A stretch of 64,000 nt of DNA from Fulvivirga ligni (lineage in GTDB: Bacteria; Bacteroidota; Bacteroidia; Cytophagales; Cyclobacteriaceae): positions 1,035,001-1,099,000 of the forward strand of contig NZ_CP089979.1 of assembly GCF_021389935.1 (NCBI RefSeq), in the 5' to 3' direction. The notes beneath the pieces were generated by a model. It was not told the DNA's origin. It saw nothing but the letters and a program-made list of their open reading frames with translations, and searched no databases. A program made the position numbers and the translations under genes. This document shows, one piece after another, positions 34,652-43,949 of this stretch. The first letter of the stretch is position 1; every line of letters starts with the position of its first letter.

Positions 34652-37003
34652 ATGAAAAAAATCCTTTATCTATTATTTGCTATATCAATTACCGCCCATG
34701 CGCAGTATACCTCCAAGCTCTCTATTCCTGAGATTATGCAAGGGGAAGATTTTGTAGGCTATTTGCCTGAAAGAGTTCAGTGGAGCCCGGATGGAAAGTT
34801 CATCTATTTTAGTTGGAATCCGGATAAGGAAATTACCCGAAGCTTGTATAAGGTTGACGTAGCTACTGGTAAGATAGATAAGGTGAGCACTGAGGAGCAA
34901 AAGAGTAGAGCTTACATAGGCCAATATAATGAAGATAGAAGCCGAATGGTATACGATAAAAATGGGGATATCTTCCTTTATGATACCAAAACCAATAAGG
35001 CCACTCAGGTTACAAATACTTTGGAGAATGAAAATGTTCAGGGGTTCAGTGGTGATCAAAAACATGTTATTTATTCTATTGGCAACAATCTTTTCTCATG
35101 GTCTATCTCTAGTGGCGTAACCAAGCAGCTAACAGATTTCAAATCTGGAAATAAGAAGGCCGACAAAAAACTGCCGGCTGAAGAGCAGTGGTTGGAAAAT
35201 GATCAGCTAGCGCTTTTTGATATTCTGGTAAAAAGAAAACAGCAAAAAGAAGCTGGTGAAGAAGAAAGGGAAACACTGAAGCCGGATCGTCCATTGGAAA
35301 TTTATGTAGGTAAGAAAAGGGTTTCAAACACAGGCGTGAGTCCTGATATGAATTATATTACCTACAGACTGACTACAAGCGCTGAGGATAAATCTACGGA
35401 GGTGACTTATTTCGTTACCGAATCAGGCTATTCAGAGCAGCGAACAGCCAGATCAAAGGTGGGATCTCCACAAAGTTCTTTTGAGATGGGAATTTACGAT
35501 GTGAAGAAGGATACTACTTATATAATTGATACTAAGCAGATTGAAGGTATTTATGATAAGCCTGAGTTTCTAAAAGATTATGCTGAAGGTGAGTTTAATC
35601 CTAAATATGATGAGCCAAGGGGTGTAGTAATTCATGGGCCCTTCTATGCAAAAAGCGGAAAGGCATTTGTAGATATTCGGTCTGATGATAATAAAGATCG
35701 CTGGCTGATGCAGCTAGACCTGGCCAATGGAAATCTTACCTTGATTGATCGCCAGCATGACGATGCGTGGATTGGAGGTCCTGGCATCAGCAGCTGGAAT
35801 TTCTTCCCGGGTAACCTGGGTTGGCTCCCAGACGGTGAAACGATATGGTTCCAGTCTGAAGAAACCGGCTACTCTCATTTATATACCTATAATATAAACA
35901 CTAAAAAGAAAAAGGCCTTGACACAAGGTGAGTTTGAAATCAGAGATGCTCAGCTTTCAAACGATAAAAAATACTTCTATATACAGAGTAATAAGGTTTC
36001 TCCACATGTGAGTCACTTTTACAAGTTGCCAGTTTCCGGTGGTACTATGGCGCAGATTACATCTAAGGAAGGAAATAATAATGTTTACTTATCTCCTGAT
36101 GAGAAGCAGCTAGCGGTCTTATATTCCTACAGCAATAAGCCATGGGAACTCTACTTGATGAAAAATAAAGAAGGTGCTGAAATGAAGCAGCTTACAGAAT
36201 CTACCACCGAAGCTTTCAAGTCTTATGAATGGAAAGATCCTGAAATAGTACAGTTTAAGGCGGAAGATGGTGCAGAGGTAGCCGCCCGTTTATATAAGCC
36301 GGAAAAGGCCAATGGTGCTGCAGTGATCTTTGTGCACGGAGCTGGATATTTACAAAATGTGCATAAGTGGTGGAGTTCATATTACAGAGAATATATGTTC
36401 CACAATTATCTTACAGACATGGGATATACCGTGATGGACATAGACTATCGTGGTAGTGACGGCTATGGTAGAGACTGGAGAACGGGCATTTACAGGTGGA
36501 TGGGTGGTAAAGACCTTTCAGACCAGGTAGATGGTGCTAAATACCTTGTGGATCACCACGGGGTGGATAAAGACAGAATTGGTATTTACGGTGGCTCGTA
36601 TGGCGGATTCATCACCTTAATGGCCATGTTTACCGCTCCAGACACCTTTCAAAGTGGCGCCGCATTGCGCTCGGTTACAGATTGGGCTCACTATAATCAT
36701 GGGTATACTTCTAATATTTTGAATACGCCTGTTCAGGATAGTATTGCTTATGCTAAAAGCTCACCGATTTACTTTGCAGATGGTTTGAAAGGTAAATTGG
36801 TAATGCTTCATGGCATGGTGGATGATAACGTTCAGTTTCAGGATGTGGTCAGGTTATCTCAGCGACTCATTGAATTAGGTAAAAAAGATTGGGATCTGGC
36901 CGTTTTTCCTCTGGAAAGGCATGGATTTGTGGAGGCCAGCAGCTGGGCAGATGAATACCGCAGAATTTATGAGTTATTCGAAGAGACTCTTAAAGAAAAA
37001 TAA
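34652..37003 (+). CDS. S9 family peptidase (DPP IV/prolyl oligopeptidase-like)
   Basis: 783 residues. A signal peptide (ends ITAHAQ) is followed by an eight-bladed-propeller region (about 30-500) and an alpha/beta-hydrolase domain (about 520-783). The triad is Ser649 in IYGGSYGGF, Asp724 in HGMVDDNVQF and His757 in LERHGFVEAS. Likely a periplasmic or outer-membrane-associated peptidase that removes dipeptides or cuts after Pro. ATG codons at 34646 and 34652 are both possible; the latter begins a typical MKK signal peptide. Its stop lies inside the stem of the next hairpin. Confidence 0.93.
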   Translation: MKKILYLLFAISITAHAQYTSKLSIPEIMQGEDFVGYLPERVQWSPDGKFIYFSWNPDKEITRSLYKVDVATGKIDKVSTEEQKSRAYIGQYNEDRSRMVYDKNGDIFLYDTKTNKATQVTNTLENENVQGFSGDQKHVIYSIGNNLFSWSISSGVTKQLTDFKSGNKKADKKLPAEEQWLENDQLALFDILVKRKQQKEAGEEERETLKPDRPLEIYVGKKRVSNTGVSPDMNYITYRLTTSAEDKSTEVTYFVTESGYSEQRTARSKVGSPQSSFEMGIYDVKKDTTYIIDTKQIEGIYDKPEFLKDYAEGEFNPKYDEPRGVVIHGPFYAKSGKAFVDIRSDDNKDRWLMQLDLANGNLTLIDRQHDDAWIGGPGISSWNFFPGNLGWLPDGETIWFQSEETGYSHLYTYNINTKKKKALTQGEFEIRDAQLSNDKKYFYIQSNKVSPHVSHFYKLPVSGGTMAQITSKEGNNNVYLSPDEKQLAVLYSYSNKPWELYLMKNKEGAEMKQLTESTTEAFKSYEWKDPEIVQFKAEDGAEVAARLYKPEKANGAAVIFVHGAGYLQNVHKWWSSYYREYMFHNYLTDMGYTVMDIDYRGSDGYGRDWRTGIYRWMGGKDLSDQVDGAKYLVDHHGVDKDRIGIYGGSYGGFITLMAMFTAPDTFQSGAALRSVTDWAHYNHGYTSNILNTPVQDSIAYAKSSPIYFADGLKGKLVMLHGMVDDNVQFQDVVRLSQRLIELGKKDWDLAVFPLERHGFVEASSWADEYRRIYELFEETLKEK

Positions 37004-37065
37004 ATAAAGTGAGGCTGAATCAAAAGTGGCATCTTTACCACTTTTGATTCAGCCTCACTTTATTT
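37002..37065. terminator. 28-base-pair hairpin shared by convergent genes
   Basis: Perfect 28-base-pair stem (37002-37029 with 37038-37065) and an 8-base loop CATCTTTA. It includes most of the S9 peptidase stop codon and ends at the threonine dehydratase stop codon, so it terminates both convergent genes. Confidence 0.9.
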
Positions 37066-38015
37066 TAAAATGGTAATGCCCCGAGGTCTACATTTCCTCC
37101 ACTAATGATTATGCCCACCTTTTTGCCTTCAAACTTTTCTTTGTTTCGAAGTACAACTGCCAACGGTACGGCAGCACTAGGCTCTATAATTATTTTCATT
37201 CTTTCCCACACCATTTTCATAGCTGCCGTTATTTCTTCATCGTTGGTTAAAAGTATATCGGATACATGTTCCAGAATGATCTGAAATGGTTTTTCACCCA
37301 CAGAAGTTCTTAGACCATCCGCAATGGTGTTCGGGTTCACCATAGGAATCAATGTTTTGGCGTTAAATGATCGGTAAGCATCATCAGCACCTTCGGGCTC
37401 ACAGCCAATCACTTTAGTTTCAGGTGACCAGTAATGCGCACTTAGTGATGTGCCACTAAGTAGCCCGCCACCGCCAACAGGTGTTAATATATAATCCAGA
37501 GGATCATTCACTCCTTCGATAAGTTCTTTAGCTGCAGTGGCTTGTCCCGCAATGATATAGTAGTCATTATAAGGGTGAATCATAGTAGCCCCTGTTTTTT
37601 CTACCACTTCCTGAAGTGTATCTTCTCGGGCTTGAAGTGTAGGCTCACACTCAATCAAGTTGGCTCCATAACCTCTTACGGCATCCATTTTTACCTTTGC
37701 CGAGTTTGAAGGCATAACTATGTGGGCGGGAATACCTTCTACCTTGGCTGCTAAAGCCACTGCCTGTGCATGATTTCCAGAGCTGTGGGTGGCTACTCCT
37801 TTTTGTCTGTCTTCATCAGATAAGGAAAGAATAGCATTCATGCCTCCTCGGGCTTTGAAAGCACCTACTTTTTGGAAGTTTTCACATTTAAAATATATCT
37901 CTGCCCCAGCAATTTTATTAATGCTTTCAGAGGTGTAAACAGGGGTGTAATTGATGTAAGCAGACACCAGGTCATGGGCCTTCTCTATATCTTGTGCGGT
38001 TGGCTTTGAGTTCAT
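37065..38015 (-). CDS. threonine/serine dehydratase (PLP, fold type II)
   Basis: 316 residues from the ATG at 38015 (a TTG two codons earlier is less likely). The PLP lysine is in VGAFKARGGMNAIL; the substrate loop is SSGNHAQAVALAA; the PLP phosphate loop is TPVGGGGLLSG. There is no C-terminal ACT-like regulatory domain, so it is the catabolic/serine racemase-like size rather than IlvA. It deaminates Thr or Ser to the 2-oxo acid. Bounded by long hairpins on both sides. Confidence 0.92.
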   Translation of the reverse strand: MNSKPTAQDIEKAHDLVSAYINYTPVYTSESINKIAGAEIYFKCENFQKVGAFKARGGMNAILSLSDEDRQKGVATHSSGNHAQAVALAAKVEGIPAHIVMPSNSAKVKMDAVRGYGANLIECEPTLQAREDTLQEVVEKTGATMIHPYNDYYIIAGQATAAKELIEGVNDPLDYILTPVGGGGLLSGTSLSAHYWSPETKVIGCEPEGADDAYRSFNAKTLIPMVNPNTIADGLRTSVGEKPFQIILEHVSDILLTNDEEITAAMKMVWERMKIIIEPSAAVPLAVVLRNKEKFEGKKVGIIISGGNVDLGALPF

Positions 38016-38030
38016 ACTCAAAAATAGAAG

Positions 38031-38068
38031 ATATTCATTTAATCAGACGTAATTGATTAAATGAATAT
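38031..38068 (-). terminator. AT-rich hairpin after the small membrane peptide ORF
   Basis: Perfect 15-base-pair arms (38031-38045 with 38054-38068) and an 8-base loop, overlapping the stop codon of the 25-residue ORF. T-rich sequence (TCTTCTATTTTT) follows on the minus strand. It could also act as an attenuator in front of the dehydratase gene. Confidence 0.6.
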
Positions 38069-38134
38069 AACCACTATCACTAGAGCAATGATAACTCCAA
38101 AGATAAGTAAGCCGGTATGGTTTCTTTTTTTCAT
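38057..38134 (-). CDS. 25-residue single-helix membrane peptide (candidate)
   Basis: An ATG at 38134 opens a 25-codon frame: a basic start MKKRNHTG then a continuous hydrophobic helix LLIFGVIIALVIVVIFI and a TAA. The composition is what a small membrane protein needs (positive N terminus, one helix) and is not explained by a gene on the other strand. The stop falls in a hairpin, as with other genes in this window. It lies in the 200-base gap between polA and the dehydratase. The rest of the gap shows nothing clear. Expression is not proven. Confidence 0.5.
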   Translation of the reverse strand: MKKRNHTGLLIFGVIIALVIVVIFI

Positions 38135-38244
38135 AGCTTGGGAGATTGTCTTACAAATATGGTAGGTTAAACCATCTCATGAAAAACAACCTTCCCCAAC
38201 TGCAGAAATTATGGAGTGAACCGTAGATATTTACCGGTAAAAGC

Positions 38245-41040
38245 CTAGTGTGCTTTTAGCCAGTTTTCACCTACGCCGGCTTCTACCTCCATAGGCACTT
38301 CAAGGTCTACCGCAGATGTCATTAGCTCTACAATCTTTGGTTTTACTATATCCAGCTCATCTTTAGGAACATCAAACACCAATTCATCATGCACCTGCAT
38401 AATCATTTTGGTTTTGAGATTTTCCTTTTGCAGCCATTCGTGAATCTTCACCATGGCTACTTTTATGATGTCTGCTGCGCTACCCTGAATAGGCGCATTA
38501 ATGGCATTTCTTTCGGCATAACCTCTCATGGTGGCATTTCGTGAGTTGATATCTCTTAAATATCTTCTTCTGCCCATTAGAGTTTCGACATATTCCTTTT
38601 CCTTAGCCTTCTGGATTGAATCGTCCATATAAGCTCTGATAGATGGGAACTCTTTAAAGTAGGATTTTATAATATCACTGGCCTCAGACCTTGGAATGTT
38701 TAAGTTTTGAGATAAGCCAAAAGCTGAAATTCCGTAAATGATACCAAAGTTTACCTCCTTAGCCTTTCTACGCATGTTTGGATCCACGTCTTCTAAAGCC
38801 ACATTAAATACTTTGGCAGCAGTAGTGGCGTGAATGTCTCTCCCTTCCTTAAATGCAGAGATCATATCCTTGTCTTGAGCAAATGATGCTGCTATTCTCA
38901 GCTCTATCTGGCTATAATCCGCAGCCAGTAGCGCATGGTTTTCATCTCTTGGAACAAATGCCTTTCTAATCTCTCTGCCTTTTTCCGTTCTAATAGGAAT
39001 ATTTTGCAGGTTAGGATTATTAGAGCTTAACCTACCGGTGGCAGCCACGGCTTGTCCATAGTCTGTATGCACCCTGCCATCACCACTGATCATTTTAGGA
39101 AGAGCATCTACATAAGTAGATTTTAGTTTTTGATACTCCCTAAAATCGAGAATTCTACTACAGATTTTGTGCTCACCAGCTAAGCGGCTCAGTATTTCTT
39201 CACCAGTAGCATATTGGCCAGATTTGGTTTTTTTAGGCTTATCCATAAGCTTCAGCTTATCGAATAAAACCTCTCCCAGCTGTTTGGGAGATGCGATATT
39301 GAACTCCTGACCTGCAAGCTCAAATATCTCATTCTGAGCCTCTAAGCTTGCTTCCTGAAGTTCCTTGCTCATATCATGAAGAGCGCTTTCATCTATCTTC
39401 ACTCCTTCATACTCCATTTGAGCTAATACTTGCACCAATGGATGCTCCACATCATTGAGAAGCTTATCTAAGCCTTCCTTATTTATCTCTTCGTCCAGCC
39501 TCACTTTTAATTGTAAAGTGATATCAGCATCTTCTCCTGCGTACTCTACCACATCTTTAGGGTCGAGGTCACGCATGTTAAGCTGTTTTTTGCCTTTTGG
39601 TCCTAAGACATCAGAGATAGGAATTGGAATGTAGTGCAGATATTGTTCTGCAATTACATCCATGCTGTGCTTTGTTTCCGGCTCAAGCAGGTAGTGAGCT
39701 AGCATGGTGTCAAATATTTGACCTTTTACATTGATGCCATATTTCTTCAGCACCAAAATATCATATTTTAGATTTTGGCCGATTTTGCCAATTTTCGAAT
39801 CTTCTAAAATCTCTTTAAAATCATTTAAAACCGCGGTAGCCTCCTCTTTATTTTCAGGCACGCTCACGTAGAAGGCCTCTCCTTTAAGGTATGAAATAGC
39901 CAAACCAACCACCTCGGCTTCTACAGCATCTATGTCAGTGGTTTCAGTGTCAAAGCAGAATTCCTTTTGCTTTTTTAAGTATGCAACCAGCTCTTTCCTC
40001 TTTTCAGGAGTAGTGATCAGGTGATATTCGTGCTCTATGGTCTTAATGGTGTCCTTGGCAGTAATAATCTCCTCTTCTATTTCAATGGCCTCTTTACTTT
40101 CCTGGCTAAACATAGAAAGCTGCCCTGCTGAAGATGAAGTGGCACTTGAAGATTTCATCTCTTCATTGAAGACTCTTTTTAGTAATGTCCTGAATTCCAG
40201 TTCTTCAAAAATAGGTTGAAGCTTCTCTTTTTCAGGGCCTGTATATACCAGATCTTCCTCATTAAAATCAACAGGTACCTCTACATTGATCGTAGCTAAT
40301 TCTTTGGAAAGCACTCCCTGAGCACCAAAGTTTTCTACATTTTCTTTTTGCTTTCCTTTTAGCTGGTCAGCGTTTTGCACCAGGTTTTCAACCGAGCCAA
40401 ATTGCTTAATGAGTTTGGAGGCAGTTTTAGGGCCTATGCCTGGTATACCTGGTATATTATCAGATGCATCGCCTTGTAAACCAAGCATATCTCTTACCTG
40501 ATCTACTGATTCTATGTCCCATTTTTTCAGAACCTCATCAACGCCTAAAATATCTACAGCATTGCCCATGTAGGCAGGTTTATAGAGATAAACATGCTCC
40601 TGAACCAGCTGCCCGTAATCCTTATCTGGTGTCATCATAAACACCTCAAAATCATTTTCAGCGGCTTTCTTAGATAATGTTCCAATGATATCATCAGCCT
40701 CAAAACCGTCTAGCTCTATAACCGGAATGTTAAAAGCCCTTACAATATCTTTCACTATAGGAATGCCCACCTTAATATCCTCCGGAGTTTCCTCTCTATT
40801 AGCTTTATATTCTTTGTATTGCTCGTGTCTGAAGGTAGGGGCCGAGGTGTCAAAAGCTACCGCAATATGGGTTGGCTTTTGTTTTTGAATTACTTCCAAC
40901 AGGGTGTTGGTAAAGCCAAACATCACTCCAGTATTTATACCTTTTGAGCTTATTCTTGGGCTTTTACTAAATGCAAAATGTGCTCTGTAAATTAACGCGT
41001 AAGCGTCAAGTAGAAATAATTTTTTCTCCGGTTTACTCAT
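38245..41040 (-). CDS. polA: DNA polymerase I
   Basis: 931 residues with three domains. The 5'-3' exonuclease (1 to about 290) keeps its acidic residues (LLDAYALIYRAHFAF, ELDGFEADDIIGTL, GDASDNIPGIPGIG). The 3'-5' exonuclease (about 335-520) is intact: Asp364/Glu366 in FDTETTD, Asp427 in GQNLKYD, and YAGED ending at Asp503. The polymerase domain (about 540-931) has DYSQIELRIAA, RRKAKEVNFGIIYG and MQVHDELVFDV. Proofreading is therefore expected. Role: Okazaki fragment processing and repair. Confidence 0.97.
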   Translation of the reverse strand: MSKPEKKLFLLDAYALIYRAHFAFSKSPRISSKGINTGVMFGFTNTLLEVIQKQKPTHIAVAFDTSAPTFRHEQYKEYKANREETPEDIKVGIPIVKDIVRAFNIPVIELDGFEADDIIGTLSKKAAENDFEVFMMTPDKDYGQLVQEHVYLYKPAYMGNAVDILGVDEVLKKWDIESVDQVRDMLGLQGDASDNIPGIPGIGPKTASKLIKQFGSVENLVQNADQLKGKQKENVENFGAQGVLSKELATINVEVPVDFNEEDLVYTGPEKEKLQPIFEELEFRTLLKRVFNEEMKSSSATSSSAGQLSMFSQESKEAIEIEEEIITAKDTIKTIEHEYHLITTPEKRKELVAYLKKQKEFCFDTETTDIDAVEAEVVGLAISYLKGEAFYVSVPENKEEATAVLNDFKEILEDSKIGKIGQNLKYDILVLKKYGINVKGQIFDTMLAHYLLEPETKHSMDVIAEQYLHYIPIPISDVLGPKGKKQLNMRDLDPKDVVEYAGEDADITLQLKVRLDEEINKEGLDKLLNDVEHPLVQVLAQMEYEGVKIDESALHDMSKELQEASLEAQNEIFELAGQEFNIASPKQLGEVLFDKLKLMDKPKKTKSGQYATGEEILSRLAGEHKICSRILDFREYQKLKSTYVDALPKMISGDGRVHTDYGQAVAATGRLSSNNPNLQNIPIRTEKGREIRKAFVPRDENHALLAADYSQIELRIAASFAQDKDMISAFKEGRDIHATTAAKVFNVALEDVDPNMRRKAKEVNFGIIYGISAFGLSQNLNIPRSEASDIIKSYFKEFPSIRAYMDDSIQKAKEKEYVETLMGRRRYLRDINSRNATMRGYAERNAINAPIQGSAADIIKVAMVKIHEWLQKENLKTKMIMQVHDELVFDVPKDELDIVKPKIVELMTSAVDLEVPMEVEAGVGENWLKAH

Positions 41041-41099
41041 AGGGCATAAAGGTAGCCAATTGCCCTCAATTGATGGACAATGTAAACCAGAAATCCTCG

Positions 41100-42407
41100 C
41101 TATCTGTACCTGTAAGTTCGGCCTAAACGACTGAGGGTTTCATTTTCTTTTTCTTCCTCAAGGTTTTTCATCTTATGAATGGCACTAACAAAATGAGCTG
41201 CTATAACCAATGAATTCAAAAAGAAAATGGCCAGATAACCGATATTTATTAGAACGTGATTCACCTTGAAAATGAAAATGTAAGCAGTTATTTCATAAGT
41301 GAATAACGAAATGCCGATGAAAATACTGGCCGCACTAAACCAGGCCTCTTTTTGCTTGTCCATAATGGCTCTCACTATGATAAGAACGATATAGGCAAGG
41401 TTAACTGCTAAGAAAAACTGATATGCCGGCAGCATAGAAGTAAAGAAGAGTGGCGGCAATATCAGCGATAAGGCTATAAACAAATAGTTAATAGTAATGA
41501 TGATCCACTTGAATAATGGATTAAAGAATTCACCATAAGTTTTTGTGATAAACAAGACACCGGCAAGTACGCTGGCGTAGAGTGACAAGTATTCTATTCT
41601 TATTGCTGCATTCCAGGTAATGCCTGGCATAAGGTCAGTAATGAGATAAATATTTGAAAATAAGGCTCTTAATGCCCATAGTATACACAGCAACCCAAAG
41701 TATAAAGTGGCGGTCTGTCCTTTTCTAATAAAGAAGAAAATGATGAAGAATAGTCCAAGAACGATAAGACCACCTACCGAAAGAATATTAGAAATAACTG
41801 ACTTTTCTCTGGTAAAGGCCACTGACTCCGGTGAGCCAAATTTTAATACTTTATGGATGCCTCCTCTATTATGGTAAAAGTTAGAAACCTGCCATATGAT
41901 TTCCATCTTAGAGTCTTTACATATAAATGTTTTATAAAGGGGCTTCCAGCTAGGACTTGATTTGTCTTTTGATTCACCTACTTCGCCATTTTGTGCTACT
42001 AGAGAATCATTAACATAAAGTTTATAAGATGTGTAAACGTTCGGAATGAAGAACGCCAATAGTTGATCTCTTTCTTTTTTGTGGACCGTTAATCGGTAGG
42101 TGGCGTAACCCTGACCGCCTAGTTTTATACCTTTATATAGTATGTCATTCCATATAGAAGGTACATGGATAAGTTCCATATTGTTATTTAGGCCATCCTT
42201 GAAGTCCTGAGGAGATAGAAGTCTATTATAATAGAATTCCCATTCACCATCCAGATCAATGGTGCCCAAATCACGAATATTGTAATCTGATATATTTAGT
42301 TCACCTTTTAGAACCTCGGGCTCCTCCTGCACATCCCCACCGGCCAAAGAAAGAATAGGTAAAAAAATTATAAATATTACACAGCAAAAAGCTTTAGCTA
42401 CAGACAT
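41100..42407 (-). CDS. 7TM-DISM sensor-like membrane protein without output domain
   Basis: 435 residues. Signal peptide about 1-22; extracellular beta sandwich (about 40-195) with the DISM signature DLDGEWEFYYNRLLSPQDF; seven membrane helices (about 205-410); a short charged tail (HKMKNLEEEKENETLSRLG) where related proteins continue into a kinase, cyclase or phosphatase. No signalling domain follows in frame. It may work with a separate partner or have lost its output. Weakly similar in layout to carbohydrate-sensing DISM proteins. Confidence 0.8.
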   Translation of the reverse strand: MSVAKAFCCVIFIIFLPILSLAGGDVQEEPEVLKGELNISDYNIRDLGTIDLDGEWEFYYNRLLSPQDFKDGLNNNMELIHVPSIWNDILYKGIKLGGQGYATYRLTVHKKERDQLLAFFIPNVYTSYKLYVNDSLVAQNGEVGESKDKSSPSWKPLYKTFICKDSKMEIIWQVSNFYHNRGGIHKVLKFGSPESVAFTREKSVISNILSVGGLIVLGLFFIIFFFIRKGQTATLYFGLLCILWALRALFSNIYLITDLMPGITWNAAIRIEYLSLYASVLAGVLFITKTYGEFFNPLFKWIIITINYLFIALSLILPPLFFTSMLPAYQFFLAVNLAYIVLIIVRAIMDKQKEAWFSAASIFIGISLFTYEITAYIFIFKVNHVLINIGYLAIFFLNSLVIAAHFVSAIHKMKNLEEEKENETLSRLGRTYRYR

Positions 42408-42513
42408 TTGTTATGCATAATTCAACAAACCACCTTGCAATTTAGTAGTAAAAGATAATACATCCTATTGAAAAGTGAGTTAAAAGGTACGCGCTAACTT
42501 ACAATCTTTCTTG

Positions 42514-43365
42514 TTAATCTTTTACTAAAACCCGTTTTAAAAACATTATGGACTTGTTATAAGCCTCTTCCGCCGCCTTTTTATCATAATCAGGGTTGCT
42601 GGGGTTGGCAAAGGCGTGAACGGCATCATAATTATAAATGGTGATGTCCTTATCAGCTTTTTCCATTTTGTCAGAGAAGGTATTAACTACCTCTGGAGTG
42701 ATGTGACTATCTTTTAGAGCAAAAATGCCTAATACCGGGAAGTTAATGGCTTTTATTTTCTGTTCATCTTTCTCGGGCATTCCATAATACATTACTGCTC
42801 CATTGGCCTGATCTCCTGCCAACATAGCTGCCTGCAGTGCCCAACCGCCACCAAAACACCAGCCAATAGTTGCTATTTCTGAACTATTACCTGTATAATC
42901 AATCGCTCCTTTAATGATGGCTTCGGCACGTGCAGTGGAAACACTTCGAACCAACTCCGAGGCTGTTTCTCGTGTGGTGGCTACCTGGCCGTCATAAAGA
43001 TCAATGGCAATCACATTAATATTCTTATTGAAAGCATGCCAAAACTTATCGGCCTCCTGCTTGATGTAGTCATTAAGGCCCCACCATTCATGAAATACAA
43101 ATATGTAATTATCAATATCGGTGTTTGCTTTTACTAGATAGGCATGACCTTCTTTACCGTCAGAGGTTTTGAAAGTCATCATTTTTCCGGCCTGTTCAGT
43201 ATAGTGAAATGGCTTTGGATTAGCATGCTCATCTTTAAAGTCAGAAAATGAAGCAAGTCTGGAGAAGCTCTCAGTAGACGAAGTCTGACATATGGTAATA
43301 TTGTCTTGAGCAAAGAGGTGAAAGCTTAAAGACAGGGTTAGAATGAAGAGGCTTATTTTTTTCAT
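42514..43365 (-). CDS. dienelactone hydrolase family protein, exported
   Basis: 283 residues; signal peptide about 1-19. Alpha/beta-hydrolase with nucleophile Cys170 in IGWCFGGGWALQ, Asp219 in FALKDSHITPE and His250 in YDAVHAFANPS. The family Glu is probably in VFHEWWGLND. Dienelactone hydrolases open lactone or ester rings; exported ones have unknown substrates. It sits between the DISM protein and DinB genes, not clearly cotranscribed. Confidence 0.9.
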   Translation of the reverse strand: MKKISLFILTLSLSFHLFAQDNITICQTSSTESFSRLASFSDFKDEHANPKPFHYTEQAGKMMTFKTSDGKEGHAYLVKANTDIDNYIFVFHEWWGLNDYIKQEADKFWHAFNKNINVIAIDLYDGQVATTRETASELVRSVSTARAEAIIKGAIDYTGNSSEIATIGWCFGGGWALQAAMLAGDQANGAVMYYGMPEKDEQKIKAINFPVLGIFALKDSHITPEVVNTFSDKMEKADKDITIYNYDAVHAFANPSNPDYDKKAAEEAYNKSIMFLKRVLVKD

Positions 43366-43415
43366 ACTTGTAATAGTTTAGGTATGAAATTTTAACAGAT
43401 AAGCCCCTTTAGTGT

Positions 43416-43874
43416 TTACTTCTGCCTGCTGTAGGCAATGTAGTCTGTTACAGGTGGTTCAATGTCCATTTGCCTTAATAAAGCTATAACTTGCCCTCTA
43501 TGGTGGGTGCTGTGGTTAAGAACGTGCGTCACTATCTCTCGCAAAGTGCTCTCATACTTTATACCCTTTGTATTTTTATAAAAGATCATTTCTTCAAAAG
43601 CATCTCCTTTGTAAACATCAAGAAGTTTTAGCCAGTTTCTTCCACTCTCCTCATTCATGCTCACTATCTCATGAAGTTTATATTGTTCCCAGATAGGAAA
43701 AGGTGAAGTAGGTAGATCCTGAAGTCTGTTTATCCATACAATCTGAGCTGAAAGTATGTGGCTGGTAAGCGTTAAAATTTTGTCGTCATCAACATTATTC
43801 TCTTCTAAAGTGATGATTAATCTGGTATTAGCCCAGTTGTTATACCTAAATAAATCTAAAAAGTGTTTTTTCAT
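43416..43874 (-). CDS. DinB family protein
   Basis: 152 residues from the ATG at 43874 (in-frame ATGs at 43883 and 43892 are also possible). Four-helix bundle with the DinB metal-site histidines: LFRYNNWANTRLI at the N terminus, LTSHILSAQIVWINRL in the middle, and TLREIVTHVLNHSTHHRGQVIALLRQ near the C terminus. Members bind a divalent metal, some are thiol transferases; this one is unassigned. Confidence 0.9.
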   Translation of the reverse strand: MKKHFLDLFRYNNWANTRLIITLEENNVDDDKILTLTSHILSAQIVWINRLQDLPTSPFPIWEQYKLHEIVSMNEESGRNWLKLLDVYKGDAFEEMIFYKNTKGIKYESTLREIVTHVLNHSTHHRGQVIALLRQMDIEPPVTDYIAYSRQK

Positions 43875-43949
43875 ACCGGTCATAAAAATCAAATAGTGGG
43901 ATATTCATTTATGAAGTATATTGAGAGCTATATACTTACTGACTAAATT

